Shown here piece by piece: positions 33,307 to 44,938 of a stretch of 64,000 nt of DNA. Where the stretch lies: assembly GCF_009938225.1 (NCBI RefSeq), contig NZ_AP019658.1, positions 1,178,001-1,242,000 of the forward strand, read 5' to 3'. The position numbers and the translations under genes are program-made. Source of the DNA: Vibrio ponticus. Its GTDB lineage: Bacteria > Pseudomonadota > Gammaproteobacteria > Enterobacterales > Vibrionaceae. The first letter of the stretch is position 1, and the number at the start of each line of letters is the position of its first letter. The notes below the pieces were generated by a model. It saw only the letters and a list, made by a program, of their open reading frames with translations. It was not told where the DNA came from and did not search any database.

Positions 33307-35235
33307 TTATTCCTCCAGATTGAGCTTACGGCTAGCGATCTCGTCTTGGATGAATGCTACAAAGTCATCCACTTTGAATTTACCGAGATCCTTACCTTTA
33401 CGAGTACGTACTGCAATTTCGCCAGCTTCCATTTCTTGGTCGCCACAAACTAGTAGGTACGGTACACGCTTTAAAGTGTGTTCGCGGATTTTAAAGCCAA
33501 TCTTCTCATTTCTCAAGTCCGCTTTAGCTCTAATTCCACTTTTTTGTAGTTTTTGAGCAACTTCTTGTGCGTAGTCAGCCTGTTTGTCAGTAATATTCAT
33601 GATTACTGCTTGTTCTGGCGCCAACCAAGTTGGGAAGAAGCCCGCGTAGTCTTCGATAAGAATACCGATGAAACGCTCTAGAGAACCTAGAATTGCACGG
33701 TGAATCATCACTGGCACTAGGCGCTCGTTGTTTTCACCTACGTAAGTTGCACCAAGGCGACCAGGTAGGTTGAAGTCTAGCTGAACTGTACCACATTGCC
33801 ATGCACGATCTAGACAGTCGTATAGTGTGAATTCGATCTTAGGACCATAGAATGCACCCTCGCCTTCTTGAATCTCGTATGGAATTTCCATTGATTCTAG
33901 AGACTGTTTCAATGCTTCTTCAGATTGATCCCAGATTTCATCCGAACCTACACGCTTCTCAGGGCGAGTAGACAGTTTCACAACGATGTTGTCGAAACCA
34001 AATGTTTGGTAAGTATCGTAAACCATCTTAATACAGCTGGTTACTTCCTCTTGGATTTGGCTCTCAGTACAGAAGATGTGAGCGTCATCCTGAGTAAAGC
34101 CGCGTACACGCATGATGCCGTGTAGTGCGCCTGATGGTTCATTACGGTGACAAGAACCAAACTCTGCCATACGTAGTGGTAGATCACGGTAAGATTTCAA
34201 ACCTTGGTTGAAGATTTGTACGTGACCTGGACAGTTCATTGGCTTGATCGCGTATTCACGGTTCTCAGAAGAAGTTGTGAACATCGCATCTGCGTATTTG
34301 TCCCAGTGACCAGAACGTTCCCAAAGAACGCGGTCCATCATTAGCGGACCTTTCACTTCTTGGTAACCGTATTCGTTTAGTTTATCGCGAACAAATACTT
34401 CTAGATCACGGAAGATAGACCAACCATTGTGATGCCAGAACACCATGCCCGGTGCTTCTTGTTGCATGTGGAATAGGTCTAGTTGCTTACCGATTTTACG
34501 GTGGTCACGCTTAGCCGCTTCTTCTAGGCGAGTAAGGTGCGCTTTAAGTGCCTTCTTGTCGTGGAAAGCAGTACCGTAGATACGTTGCAGCATCTTGTTG
34601 TCGCTGTTACCACGCCAGTATGCGCCCGCAACGTTCAGCAGAGTGAAATGTTGACAGAAGCCCATGTTTGGAACGTGAGGACCACGACACATGTCGATGT
34701 ATTCTTCGTGATGGTATAGACCTGGACGATCGTCGCGAGAGACGTTCTCATCCAAGATTTCCATCTTGTAAGTTTCGCCACGCGCTTCAAATGTGTCGCG
34801 CGCTTCCTGCCAGCTTACTTTCTTTTTAACAACTTCGTATTTGGTTTTCGCCAGCTCTTTCATACGCTTTTCGATCTTTTCTAGATCTTCTTGCGTTAGC
34901 GATTCTTCTAAATCGATATCGTAGTAGAAGCCATTGTCGATGGTTGGACCAATCGCCATTTTCGCATTTGGGTAAAGCTGCTTAATTGCGTGACCAAGAA
35001 GGTGAGCACAAGAGTGACGAACGATTTCTAGACCGTCTACTTCATCTTTAACCGTGATAATTTCAAGGCTTGCATCTTCTTCGATTAGATCACATGCATC
35101 TACGCGTTGACCATTCACACGACCCGCGATGGTTGCTTTCGCAAGACCAGGACCGATAGATTGAGCTACTTCTAAAGTAGAAACTGGGTTGTCAAATTGA
35201 CGCTGACTGCCGTCAGGAAGTGTAATAATAGGCAT
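33307..35235 (-). CDS. thrS: Threonyl-tRNA synthetase
   Basis: Charges tRNA-Thr. The 642-residue protein, the same length as E. coli ThrS, has the N-terminal TGS and editing domains ([50 protein letters not shown] with the editing HxxxH), the class II catalytic core ([60 protein letters not shown]), and the anticodon domain. It is the first gene of the operon. The thrS operator that allows ThrRS autoregulation in E. coli would be in the leader at 35236 and above; I could not confirm it by folding. Confidence 0.98.
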   Translation of the reverse strand: MPIITLPDGSQRQFDNPVSTLEVAQSIGPGLAKATIAGRVNGQRVDACDLIEEDASLEIITVKDEVDGLEIVRHSCAHLLGHAIKQLYPNAKMAIGPTIDNGFYYDIDLEESLTQEDLEKIEKRMKELAKTKYEVVKKKVSWQEARDTFEARGETYKMEILDENVSRDDRPGLYHHEEYIDMCRGPHVPNMGFCQHFTLLNVAGAYWRGNSDNKMLQRIYGTAFHDKKALKAHLTRLEEAAKRDHRKIGKQLDLFHMQQEAPGMVFWHHNGWSIFRDLEVFVRDKLNEYGYQEVKGPLMMDRVLWERSGHWDKYADAMFTTSSENREYAIKPMNCPGHVQIFNQGLKSYRDLPLRMAEFGSCHRNEPSGALHGIMRVRGFTQDDAHIFCTESQIQEEVTSCIKMVYDTYQTFGFDNIVVKLSTRPEKRVGSDEIWDQSEEALKQSLESMEIPYEIQEGEGAFYGPKIEFTLYDCLDRAWQCGTVQLDFNLPGRLGATYVGENNERLVPVMIHRAILGSLERFIGILIEDYAGFFPTWLAPEQAVIMNITDKQADYAQEVAQKLQKSGIRAKADLRNEKIGFKIREHTLKRVPYLLVCGDQEMEAGEIAVRTRKGKDLGKFKVDDFVAFIQDEIASRKLNLEE

Positions 35236-35502
35236 TTTTAATCCTTACAGTGGTGTTGCATACCAAGCAACACTTGCTGGTTTTAACCATTTCAAAGTAT
35301 TGAAATAATTAGTAAATTTGGTTGTTTGATTCGAGGTCAGAGACAAATACGGATGCCCCTTTCTACGACCAAGCGCACATTGTAACTGAAGTTGACAAAA
35401 TAACAATCAAAGTCACAAAATTTACTGAATGTTATCGTAACGCATTGAGCCACTGCCACTATCTACTTCACCGTTCAAGATAACTCACCGCGACTCAAAC
35501 AA
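35236..35502. other. thrS leader and promoter region
   Basis: Holds the promoter and 5' leader of thrS. I see no open frame; short dyads are present, but I cannot identify the tRNA-like operator by eye. Confidence 0.4.
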
Positions 35503-35535
35503 TAAAAAAGCCGGCAAGATTGACTCTCACCGGCT
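35503..35535 (-). terminator. Terminator of the first chemoreceptor gene
   Basis: On the minus strand AGCCGG and CCGGCT pair with a 15-base loop and lead into a TTTTTTATT tail, 27 bases after the stop codon of the chemoreceptor gene. Confidence 0.8.
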
Positions 35536-35561
35536 GTTGATTTCATTGCTTTCGCGTTCTG

Positions 35562-37190
35562 TTATAGCTTGAAGAACGACAATTGTGCTTTTTGCTTTTC
35601 AGCTAGTTGCGAGAGCTCACCACTTGCAGCGGCACTTTGGGTAATACCTGATACATTCTGGCTCACCAATTCAGACATATTCACGACGTTACGACTAATA
35701 TCTTGCGTTACTTGGGACTGCTGCTCTGCCGCTGTCGCCACTTGTGTATTGGTGTCATTAATACGAGAAACCGCATCCGTAATACCTAACAGCATATCGT
35801 TCGCATGACGTGCCAACTCATTGTTCTTATCCAACATATCAAGGCTTAGCTGCATACTTTCGTTCGCTACGCCCGATTGTTTTTGCAGCTCTTCAATAAT
35901 GCCTTGGATCTCAACGGTTGATGCTTGGGTACGAGCGGCAAGCATACGCACTTCATCCGCTACAACAGCAAAACCACGTCCTGATTCGCCAGCGCGAGCC
36001 GCTTCAATAGCGGCATTCAATGCCAGTAAGTTCGTTTGCTCAGAAATACCGCTGATCACTTCAATCACATTGTTGATTTGCTCAGACTGCTCTTTCAGCT
36101 TAGTCACCACTTCTGCGGCATCATTAAGCGCATAACTCATTTTTTCACTTGCCGCGCTGCTTTCTGCAAACGTTGCCAATGCCGTTTGTGCTAATTGGTC
36201 TGTATCACGTGCAGTACTATCGGCAACTTGCGCGTTGTCACTGACATTGTCTGCAGTACAAGAGAGCTCATTAACTGCTGACGCCACTTGCTCAATCTCA
36301 GCCATCTCTTGATGGGCATTTTGTTCTGCTTGAGTCATCACTGCTGCAAGCTCAGTCGACGCGGATGCGACCTCTTCACTAATGCGAATCAACTGATCCA
36401 CTGTGTGAGAAAGCTGCTCAACCGTAGCATTTACATCTTTACTCAGAGCGACAATCTCATTGTCACCCTCTTCCACAGCGCGCACCGATAAATCACCTTG
36501 CGCCACTCGACGCATGACATCTTGCAACTTCTGTACTGGCGTTACGATAAGTCCTGACAAATACCAAGCAACCATCAGAGATATTACAAATACGCCAATC
36601 ACCACCCACATTGCGATGTTTTGCACTTTCTGATTGTCTTTTTCGCTCTCAAGCATCGCTTGATTCGCCGTCGCGTTAACGCGCTGCGCCAAATCGTTGA
36701 TTGCTTTTACCATCACGTCGCCTGACTTGCGGTATTTAGCGATAAATGCGTTGTATTCTTGCTCTGAGACTAAGCCTTGGTCACGGCGGTCAAAGAAGCT
36801 GACCGCTTGGTATGAGTAATCAACATACTGACCCACTGCGGTCTCTACGTTACTGAGCTCACGGTTAAATGTGCCGCGCTGTTTCATCATATCGAAGTCC
36901 ATTTCGATCAGATCCATACCGCGCTTTAATTCAGCAACAAAACTGTCACGACGTGACGAGTCATAAATGGCGTAAACTGCGCTTATGCGTAATGGGTAGA
37001 TAATGTCGTCGATATGCGACAGTTTGTCGGTATAGAAAACCTGCGAATCTGCGTTTGCGGCAATTTCAGCTTGTTCTTGTTGTAATGCATTTTGCGTTGC
37101 CCATAAAGCAGTAAATAGCGCAACAGTTGTAAACAGAACAGGGACGAGGATCTGTTTACGAATAGATAGGTTGTTCAAAGAGAAAAGCAT
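35562..37190 (-). CDS. Methyl-accepting chemotaxis protein
   Basis: A 542-residue chemoreceptor. TM1 is at residues about 12-30, followed by a periplasmic four-helix-bundle-type sensor of about 160 residues. TM2 (about 190-212), a HAMP domain, and a cytoplasmic coiled-coil follow. The hairpin tip [37 protein letters not shown] is the universal CheA/CheW contact region. No C-terminal methylesterase-tethering NWETF pentapeptide is seen. The next gene upstream is a paralogue of the same length with an identical C-terminus ([12 protein letters not shown]). Confidence 0.95.
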   Translation of the reverse strand: MLFSLNNLSIRKQILVPVLFTTVALFTALWATQNALQQEQAEIAANADSQVFYTDKLSHIDDIIYPLRISAVYAIYDSSRRDSFVAELKRGMDLIEMDFDMMKQRGTFNRELSNVETAVGQYVDYSYQAVSFFDRRDQGLVSEQEYNAFIAKYRKSGDVMVKAINDLAQRVNATANQAMLESEKDNQKVQNIAMWVVIGVFVISLMVAWYLSGLIVTPVQKLQDVMRRVAQGDLSVRAVEEGDNEIVALSKDVNATVEQLSHTVDQLIRISEEVASASTELAAVMTQAEQNAHQEMAEIEQVASAVNELSCTADNVSDNAQVADSTARDTDQLAQTALATFAESSAASEKMSYALNDAAEVVTKLKEQSEQINNVIEVISGISEQTNLLALNAAIEAARAGESGRGFAVVADEVRMLAARTQASTVEIQGIIEELQKQSGVANESMQLSLDMLDKNNELARHANDMLLGITDAVSRINDTNTQVATAAEQQSQVTQDISRNVVNMSELVSQNVSGITQSAAASGELSQLAEKQKAQLSFFKL

Positions 37191-37373
37191 GCATAGCCTC
37201 AGTAAAATAACAATCTGTGTGCATCCATGCTGTGGGAATTATCCCACCCTCAATTCCGGGGGCGCGGAGTTTATTACAGATTATGTCACTAAGTCTAGCT
37301 ATTAAGTTGCTAATTTTTATGGACTTATATTGGAGAACGAAAGAAAGTTAAGGAATTGATATCAAAGCGATGA

Positions 37374-37406
37374 GCAAGTCGACCCAAATATCTCTGATCG
37401 ACTTGC
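37374..37406. repeat. Perfect inverted repeat between the two chemoreceptor genes
   Basis: GCAAGTCGA (37374-37382) and TCGACTTGC (37398-37406) pair with a 15-base loop, downstream of the second chemoreceptor gene. There is no T tract, so it may be a processing or weak termination structure. Confidence 0.5.
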
Positions 37407-37430
37407 TAAGGGTAAGGAAAACCCTGCAAA

Positions 37431-39059
37431 TTAGAGCTTAAAGAAAGACAGCTGAGCTTTCTGTTTTTCAGCCAATTGCGACAACTCATTGCTCGCCGAA
37501 GCACTTTGACTAATACCTGACACATTTTGACTGACTAATTCAGACATATTAACCACGTTGCGATTGATGTCTTGTGTCACTTGCGACTGCTCTTCTGCTG
37601 CGGTAGCAACTTGTGTATTGGCATCGTTAATACGAGTAACCGCCTCGGTAATCCCCACCAACGCATCATTCGCATAACGAGACAGCTCGTTATTTTTTCC
37701 TAACATCTCCAAGCTTAACGTCATGCTATCGTTCGCCAGTCCCGATTGTTTTTGTAGCTCTTCAATAATGGCTTGAATCTCACCTGTAGACTCTTGAGTA
37801 CGAGCTGCTAGCATACGCACCTCATCAGCAACGACAGCAAAACCTCGTCCAGACTCTCCCGCGCGCGCCGCTTCTATCGCCGCATTCAGTGCAAGCAAGT
37901 TGGTTTGTTCAGAAATACCACTGATCACTTCTATGACGTTGTTAATCTGTTCTGACTGCTCTTTCAATCTTGTGACGACAACAGCAGCGTCATTGAGTGC
38001 GGCACTCATTTGCTCACTTGCCATACTACTTTCATTGAACGTCGACAGCGCAGACTGCGCGAGTTGCTCAGCTTCTCTAGCCGTGCTGTCCGCCATTTGC
38101 GCATTATCACTCACGTTATTTGCCGTACTCGCCAACTCGTTAACTGCAGAGGCAACTTGCTCAATTTCCGCTTGTTCTTGATGGGAATTCTGTTCAGCTT
38201 GATGCATCACCGCAGCCAACTCGGTAGATGCCGAAGCAACATCCTCACTGATACGGATTAATTGATCTGTCGTTGCAGCGAGTCTCTCAACCGTTTGGTT
38301 GACATCTTTATTGAGTTTAGCAATTTCGTTACTGCCGTCAGAATCACAACGAACCGTCAAATCACCCTCTGCAACACAACCCATAACTTGCTGCAGTTTC
38401 TGAATTGGCGCCACTATTTTGCCTGACAGTAACCATGCCACAACGACCGAAAGCGCTAATACAGCCAAGACAGTCCAAATCGCAATGTTTTGTACCTTAA
38501 CCATATCCGCATCTGTTTTCGTCATTACCTCAGTATTGACCGTATTTACTCGGCTAGAGAGTTTATTGATAGCGTCAGACATTTCATTGCCAGCCAAACG
38601 ATATTGCGCAATAAAATTATTGTAAGCACTGTCAGTGATAGCGCCTTGTTGCTTTTGCGAAGCTAACTCAATCGCCTGTTTTGTCATTTGGACATAATTA
38701 TTAATTCGATCTCGCACGGTTACCGCTTCGCTACGAAATGTCCCTCTCGCCTCCATTGAGTCCAATACGGCATAAACGTCTTGCAAACCACGGTTTAACT
38801 CATTAAGAAACGTGGCTCTGCGAGATGAATCGTAAATCGCATACACCGCACTGATGCGCAACGGATAAACACTATCATCGATATCAGCCAGCGAGTCTTT
38901 ATAGAACATCAATGACTGAGTGTGATCAGCCATCATAGCTTGCTCATGCTGTAGATTATTTTTCGTAGTCCAAAGCGCAATCAATAGCGCGACAATAGTA
39001 AATACTACTGGCACTAACACCTGTGCGCGAATGGAGAGATTTTTCATCGAAAATTGCAT
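37431..39059 (-). CDS. Methyl-accepting chemotaxis protein, tandem paralogue
   Basis: A 542-residue chemoreceptor starting [19 protein letters not shown] (GGGGGAAAAT just before the ATG; an extension to 39143 is open but lacks a ribosome site). The sequence is colinear with the neighbouring receptor: TM1, periplasmic sensor, TM2, HAMP, and the same tip ([25 protein letters not shown]). The signalling half is almost identical; the periplasmic halves differ more, which points to duplication followed by divergence of the ligand-binding part. Confidence 0.94.
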   Translation of the reverse strand: MQFSMKNLSIRAQVLVPVVFTIVALLIALWTTKNNLQHEQAMMADHTQSLMFYKDSLADIDDSVYPLRISAVYAIYDSSRRATFLNELNRGLQDVYAVLDSMEARGTFRSEAVTVRDRINNYVQMTKQAIELASQKQQGAITDSAYNNFIAQYRLAGNEMSDAINKLSSRVNTVNTEVMTKTDADMVKVQNIAIWTVLAVLALSVVVAWLLSGKIVAPIQKLQQVMGCVAEGDLTVRCDSDGSNEIAKLNKDVNQTVERLAATTDQLIRISEDVASASTELAAVMHQAEQNSHQEQAEIEQVASAVNELASTANNVSDNAQMADSTAREAEQLAQSALSTFNESSMASEQMSAALNDAAVVVTRLKEQSEQINNVIEVISGISEQTNLLALNAAIEAARAGESGRGFAVVADEVRMLAARTQESTGEIQAIIEELQKQSGLANDSMTLSLEMLGKNNELSRYANDALVGITEAVTRINDANTQVATAAEEQSQVTQDINRNVVNMSELVSQNVSGISQSASASNELSQLAEKQKAQLSFFKL

Positions 39060-39264
39060 ATTTTCCCCCGAATTATTCCCAATACCTGCCAAAAAATACA
39101 ATTTAGGCAAGAAAACGCGCAGCATACTATTGCATAAAGACACATAAGATCGTGATTTTGGTCATAAAAACCATCAAGAAGGCACTTTTGCGAGATTTAA
39201 AACCAGATTTAACCAATAAACCGAATTTAAAATAAATAGAAATCAACATTTATCAGACATAAAA

Positions 39265-39296
39265 ACCAAAAAAAAGCCAGAGTCATAACTCTGGCT
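39265..39296 (-). terminator. Terminator of the porin gene
   Basis: On the minus strand AGCCAGAG and CTCTGGCT pair around TTATGA and run into a T-rich tail of over eight bases, 24 bases after the stop codon. Confidence 0.92.
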
Positions 39297-39319
39297 AAGG
39301 TTGTAAAAAGCGACAGCGA

Positions 39320-40315
39320 CTAGAAGTCGTAACGTACGCCCAAGCGTAAGGTATCTTCACCGGCAGTCACTAAGCCAGTAGCAGGATCCTTCGCTTCATC
39401 GACATTATTGATGTAGTAAGACAAGTAAGTACGGAAATTACTGTTGAATTTGTAGTAGCCGACCAACTCGATACCATCTGTATCATCATACTTGGTACCA
39501 TCACCACGCTCATTTTCTTGATAAGTGTAAAGCGCCGCAGCAGAAAACTCTTTGCTGAACTGATACTCCGCAGCAAACTCCATTGCGACAAATTCTTTAT
39601 CATCAGTACCGCTAGCCTTATCGTCGATATCACCCTGAGAGTAGGTGGCTGCGAGATATAAGCTCTCTAGTGTGTAGCCGATACCAAATAAAGCTTGAGA
39701 TTCACTGCCAGCACCTTTGCCTAAATCACCACCTGACAAGGCTAAACCGAGATCTAATCCCAGCGGCAACGAGTACACGCCAGCGATACCATAAGCATCG
39801 CTATCTTCTTCTTTCTCTGCTTGATAAGTGGCTTGCACGAGCAGTGCATCAGATTCAAATGCATAAGCAAACACGCTATCTTGCTTATCACTTGATGCAT
39901 CAATCACCTGCTGAATGCCCGAGAATTCAGTGATATCAGTAAAGTCAGAAACGATCACAGACGCCATATCTTGACGCCCAAAAGAAACGGCTTGGCTACC
40001 AAATTCAACGCCAGCATACATATAGCGATTTTCAAATTCGCTCGCCCCTGTATCCTGCTCTGCTTCATAGACTGCGAAAGCAGTTAACGAATCGTTGATT
40101 TGCGACTTACCTTTGAGGTTTAAGCGGGCACGAGTGCTGTCATCCATTGAGCCTTCAATTTCTGCACCTTTAGAGGTACCAATAAAGTCACCACGAAACT
40201 CTACTCGACCGCCTACTTTTAGCTCAGTACCTTCTGAACTATATACTTTTGCTGCCAATGCTGAACCTGAAGTTAGACCTGCGAAAACGGCTAACGCCAC
40301 TGCTGCGTGTTTCAT
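39320..40315 (-). CDS. Outer-membrane general porin
   Basis: A 331-residue beta-barrel porin. The signal peptide MKHAAVALAVFAGLTSGSALA is followed by KVYSSEGTELKVGGRVEFRGDF, a typical first strand of Vibrio OmpU/OmpT-like porins. Aromatic-rich strands follow to the C-terminal RLGVRYDF, the terminal Phe being the BAM recognition residue. The loops are acidic. Which of OmpU, OmpT or OmpN it equals is unclear by eye. It is transcribed alone. Confidence 0.92.
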   Translation of the reverse strand: MKHAAVALAVFAGLTSGSALAAKVYSSEGTELKVGGRVEFRGDFIGTSKGAEIEGSMDDSTRARLNLKGKSQINDSLTAFAVYEAEQDTGASEFENRYMYAGVEFGSQAVSFGRQDMASVIVSDFTDITEFSGIQQVIDASSDKQDSVFAYAFESDALLVQATYQAEKEEDSDAYGIAGVYSLPLGLDLGLALSGGDLGKGAGSESQALFGIGYTLESLYLAATYSQGDIDDKASGTDDKEFVAMEFAAEYQFSKEFSAAALYTYQENERGDGTKYDDTDGIELVGYYKFNSNFRTYLSYYINNVDEAKDPATGLVTAGEDTLRLGVRYDF

Positions 40316-40463
40316 CTTTCTTTCCCTAATCGATTGATGGTGAGCTTATCGCTCTGTGTTTGAATACCCATTAACCTAAACAAGAAAAATGAAGCTCAAG
40401 TGGCACATTTGTTATGATTATGTTTAATAAATTATTGATTTACATGACAGATACATGAATCGG

Positions 40464-40904
40464 TTAGCGTTCATCTTTTGGCGAAGCCATCACCACCATG
40501 GTGGCAATCGAGTTTACAAACTCACATTCACCCAAAACATCCGCGTGGAATTTCTTGTAGCTTATGAGATCCTGAGTCTCTACCCGCAATAAGTATTCTG
40601 TCGCCCCCGTAATGCTATGGCATTCCACCACTTCATCAACAAAGCGAACATGCTCTTCAAACGCCAATTGAGCTTGCTTACTGTGATTGGATAAACCAAT
40701 CGAAACATACGCAATAAAACCAATCCCGAGCTCGCTCGTGTTCAGCTTGGCTTTATAACCAGAAATGACGCCACGCTTCTCTAAATCTTGCACACGACGT
40801 AAAGTCGCTGAGGGAGAAAGCCCTATTCTTTCTGCCAGTTCGACATTGGCAACCCGACCATCCTTTTTTAACTCTTGCAATATTCTTTCGTCAAATCGAT
40901 CCAT
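40464..40904 (-). CDS. Lrp/AsnC-family regulator
   Basis: A 146-residue leucine-responsive-type regulator. The helix-turn-helix (LKKDGRVANVELAERIGLSPSATLRRVQDLE) is followed by the RAM ligand-binding domain (ELGIGFIAYVSIGL to SIATMVVMASPK). It is divergent from a LysE-family exporter 120 bases away, the classic layout for an amino-acid exporter under its own Lrp-type regulator. Confidence 0.93.
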   Translation of the reverse strand: MDRFDERILQELKKDGRVANVELAERIGLSPSATLRRVQDLEKRGVISGYKAKLNTSELGIGFIAYVSIGLSNHSKQAQLAFEEHVRFVDEVVECHSITGATEYLLRVETQDLISYKKFHADVLGECEFVNSIATMVVMASPKDER

Positions 40905-41023
40905 TTCGACCTCTTATTGTGAATTTAATCCTCATCCACACAATAAAAGCACAAAATTGAGCCAAGTTCTACGTAGACTATTTCTTAGCCACCCGTACTT
41001 ACTTCAAGGAGATCCGCAAGATT

Positions 41024-41611
41024 ATGCAATGGGAACATTTAACGGCTTTGGCTTTATTTGCCTTTGTCTCAACCTTTACCCCCGGTCCGAACAACCTCAT
41101 GCTAATGACCTCTGGCGCGAATGTCGGCTTCAATCGCACCTTGCCACATATGCTGGGTATTACGATTGGTTTCCCAGTCATGGTGATTTTGGTTGGATTT
41201 GGCTTAGTCGAAGTCTTCGCTCGCTATCCTGTCATTCACCAAGTATTGAAAGTCATGAGCTTGAGCTATCTGTTTTACTTAGCGTATAAAATCGCACGTA
41301 GTCAGCCGCCCCAAACAGGAAATGAAACGTACAAACCGCTCAGCTTCTTACAAGCCGCTAGCTTTCAATGGGTCAATCCCAAAGGTTGGTCGATGGCGCT
41401 CACCGCAGTTACCGTTTACAACCCAGACAATAGCTTGCTCGGTCTTGGACTGATCGCGTTTATCTACGCCTTGGCAAATCTTCCATCAGGCACGTTTTGG
41501 ATCGTTGCAGGCAAGCAGTTGCAATACTTCCTCACTAATGCCAAACGTATTCGTCTGTTTAACTATTCGATGGCTGCGCTATTGGTGATTTCAACCTTAC
41601 CGATGATGTAA
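41024..41611 (+). CDS. LysE/RhtB-family amino-acid exporter
   Basis: A 195-residue inner-membrane protein with about six helices. The conserved LFAFVSTFTPGPNNLMLMTSGANVGFNRTLPHMLGI and FQWVNPKGWSMAL motifs define the RhtB/LysE superfamily of exporters for homoserine, threonine, lysine or similar. AAGGAGATC lies before the ATG. It is divergent from an Lrp/AsnC regulator. Confidence 0.92.
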   Translation: MQWEHLTALALFAFVSTFTPGPNNLMLMTSGANVGFNRTLPHMLGITIGFPVMVILVGFGLVEVFARYPVIHQVLKVMSLSYLFYLAYKIARSQPPQTGNETYKPLSFLQAASFQWVNPKGWSMALTAVTVYNPDNSLLGLGLIAFIYALANLPSGTFWIVAGKQLQYFLTNAKRIRLFNYSMAALLVISTLPMM

Positions 41612-41732
41612 CGCACTATTAGTAAACAACATCGAAACGACGTAACAAATGTAAATTAGTTAAAAGATGCTGCGTAGTAGCCGAAATAGGTGGTAATCTA
41701 AATGAGAAGAAGAATACTTATCGAGTGCCACA

Positions 41733-42500
41733 ATGCAAACAACGCCATCTCAAGCTGTTACGGTTCGTAGTAACCAAATCATTACACCAAACATGCAGCG
41801 CCTTGTGCTACAGGGCGACGTGCTAGCAAACTTCCCCGCTGATTGTGAAGGCGGCTACATCAAGCTGCTATTTAATGCGCTAGGGGGCACTGATCTATCC
41901 AGTGTTCCTGAGGGTCAACGTCCAATGATGCGCACCTACACAATTCGTCGCTTTTTGGTCGATGAAAATGCAATTGAAGTGGATTTTGTTCGCCATATTA
42001 CTGAAGATAACCAATGTGGCTTTGCCTCTCGTTGGGCAATGAACGCACAACTTGGTGATACCATTGAGATTCGCGGTCCTGGTTCGATTTCTAACCTAAA
42101 CCACGATGCAAATTGGTTTGTACTTGCAGCCGACATGACCGCACTTCCGGCGCTATCGGTCAAGGTAAAACAACTGCCTAGCGATGCAAAAGGCTATGCC
42201 GTAATCCAGGTGCTAAACCAAGAAGATATCCAGCCTTTAGAAGTACCAGCAGGTATTGAAGTCCATTGGGTAACGGAAGAACTATCACAAGCAGTTCGCG
42301 CTCTACCTTGGCTTGAAGGTCAAGCTTCAGCTTGGGTGGCATGTGAATTCGATTCAATGCGTGGACTGCGCCAGTACCTTCGTAACGAGAAAGCGCTTGA
42401 GCGCGACTATATCTATATCAGCAGCTACTGGAAGCAAGGCGTGGCTGAAGATGGTCATAAAGTTATCAAGCAGCAAGATGCTCAAGAGAACGACCAGTAA
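41733..42500 (+). CDS. Siderophore-interacting protein (ViuB-like ferric reductase)
   Basis: A 255-residue flavoprotein, probably releasing iron from siderophores by reduction. FAD-binding residues lie in RTYTIRRF (about residues 71-78) and the GPGSISNLNH region; the C-terminal SIP domain ends with DYIYISSYWKQGVAEDGH, typical of the ViuB/YqjH group. It stands alone, with no visible Fur box recognised by eye and no siderophore biosynthesis genes nearby. Confidence 0.9.
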   Translation: MQTTPSQAVTVRSNQIITPNMQRLVLQGDVLANFPADCEGGYIKLLFNALGGTDLSSVPEGQRPMMRTYTIRRFLVDENAIEVDFVRHITEDNQCGFASRWAMNAQLGDTIEIRGPGSISNLNHDANWFVLAADMTALPALSVKVKQLPSDAKGYAVIQVLNQEDIQPLEVPAGIEVHWVTEELSQAVRALPWLEGQASAWVACEFDSMRGLRQYLRNEKALERDYIYISSYWKQGVAEDGHKVIKQQDAQENDQ

Positions 42501-42569
42501 TCTCTAACTAACGCTGTTTAGTTTGCATTAGCCCTTCATTGCCGGCGTGACAGCTCGGCAATGAATACC

Positions 42570-42594
42570 AAAAGCCTCACTTCTTGAGGCTTTT
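42570..42594. terminator. Bidirectional terminator
   Basis: AAAAGCCTCA and TGAGGCTTTT pair around CTTCT with A and T tracts on the two sides. It separates the siderophore-interacting protein gene from the convergent LysR gene. Confidence 0.9.
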
Positions 42595-42626
42595 ACATCC
42601 AACACATATCTCTTCATTACGAGATG

Positions 42627-43499
42627 CTATTCCGCCATACGCTCTGCAAGGAAATCAATCAACAAACGTACTTTCGGTGATAGGTTACGGTTTTGCGGAT
42701 ACAGAGCCCAAATCCCCTCCCTCTCATCACGATACTCCTTAAGCACCTCAACCAACTCGCCACTATCTAAGGCACTTTGCACATAGTAGTCCGGCAGCTG
42801 AATCAAACCGAGCCCGCGCTTCGACGCATCCATGAGTGCAAAACCGGAGTTACACTGAATTCGACCGCTCACTCGAACCGATTTTTCACTGTTGTTTTGT
42901 CTAAAACGCCAATGTGCCATATTGCTGACTAAGCATTGGTGATGAACCAATTCTGATAGGCTATGGGGCGCGCCATACTTTTCAATGTATTCAGGACTGG
43001 CACAAACATACAGTTGGCGTGAAGCCAGCCTTTTCGCCACTAGCGTCGAATCACGCAGACGACCAAGGCGGATTGCCACATCAAACCCAGCTTCAATTAA
43101 GTCCACGGTTTGGTTGGATAGATCCAATTCCAAATCAATTTGCGGATAACTCAGTAAAAATTCATTCAGCAAAGGGGCAACATGCATTTCGCCATAAGTG
43201 ACTGGAGCTGTAATTTTAATCTTACCTTTCGGCACTGCTTGTAAGTCAGTCACCGCGAGCTCTGCGAGCTCCAAGCCTTCCACTAAAAGCTTACATTGCT
43301 CAAAGTACACCATACCCGCTTCCGTCAAGGTGACTTTACGTGTGGTTCGATTAAGTAGCTTAACCGCTAAACGCTCTTCCAATGCAGAGACTCGGCGACT
43401 GATTTGCGCCACTGAGGTATTCAGTTTTTTTGCTGCTCCGGTAAAACTAAACGTTTCTGCCACCGCAACAAACTCACTGACTCCTTCCCAACTCGCCAT
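42627..43499 (-). CDS. LysR-family regulator next to the formaldehyde genes
   Basis: A 290-residue LTTR. The N-terminus ETFSFTGAAKKLNTSVAQISRRVSALEERLAVKLLNRTTRKVTLTEAG is the helix-turn-helix of the AaeR/DmlR-like branch. It is divergent from the S-(hydroxymethyl)glutathione dehydrogenase gene (183 bases apart), so it probably controls the formaldehyde detoxification genes. Confidence 0.9.
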   Translation of the reverse strand: MASWEGVSEFVAVAETFSFTGAAKKLNTSVAQISRRVSALEERLAVKLLNRTTRKVTLTEAGMVYFEQCKLLVEGLELAELAVTDLQAVPKGKIKITAPVTYGEMHVAPLLNEFLLSYPQIDLELDLSNQTVDLIEAGFDVAIRLGRLRDSTLVAKRLASRQLYVCASPEYIEKYGAPHSLSELVHHQCLVSNMAHWRFRQNNSEKSVRVSGRIQCNSGFALMDASKRGLGLIQLPDYYVQSALDSGELVEVLKEYRDEREGIWALYPQNRNLSPKVRLLIDFLAERMAE

Positions 43500-43594
43500 A
43501 TTAAACTCTCATTATTACATGTACGTAAAAATCATTTACATAATAGCCCGATTATCATTTGAAATGAAATACATAAAATAAGCACCATCTTGAT

Positions 43595-43618
43595 GAGGCA
43601 GCAATACTGCTTAACCTC
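43595..43618. promoter_or_regulatory. Candidate regulatory dyad upstream of frmA
   Basis: GAGG-C-AGCA-ATAC-TGCT-TAA-CCTC is an interrupted inverted repeat in the intergenic region between the LysR and frmA genes, 65 bases before the frmA start. It could be the LysR binding site or part of the leader. Confidence 0.4.
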
Positions 43619-43670
43619 AACTACCTTTAATAGATTATTCGATGCCGGTGTTAAACACGGGCAACACTAG

Positions 43671-44831
<1,161 letters not shown>

Positions 44832-44853
44832 TTCCACCCAGTTCAAACAAACT

Positions 44854-44880
44854 CGCTCTCTAGGTTTTGCCTAGAGAGCG
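44854..44880. other. Perfect hairpin between frmA and fghA
   Basis: CGCTCTCTAGG and CCTAGAGAGCG pair (11 bp) around TTTTG, with no T tract after it. It lies 22 bases after the frmA stop and may protect the frmA mRNA or reduce read-through into fghA. Confidence 0.6.
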
Positions 44881-44938
44881 GACTAACGATACTAACGTTC
44901 ATCATTGTAAAGCCTAGAAACTGACCGAGAGATTATCC

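Noticed and set aside
40765..41289. A 174-codon plus-strand frame across the Lrp and LysE genes
   Set aside because: It covers both confident neighbouring genes in another frame and has no recognisable protein features.
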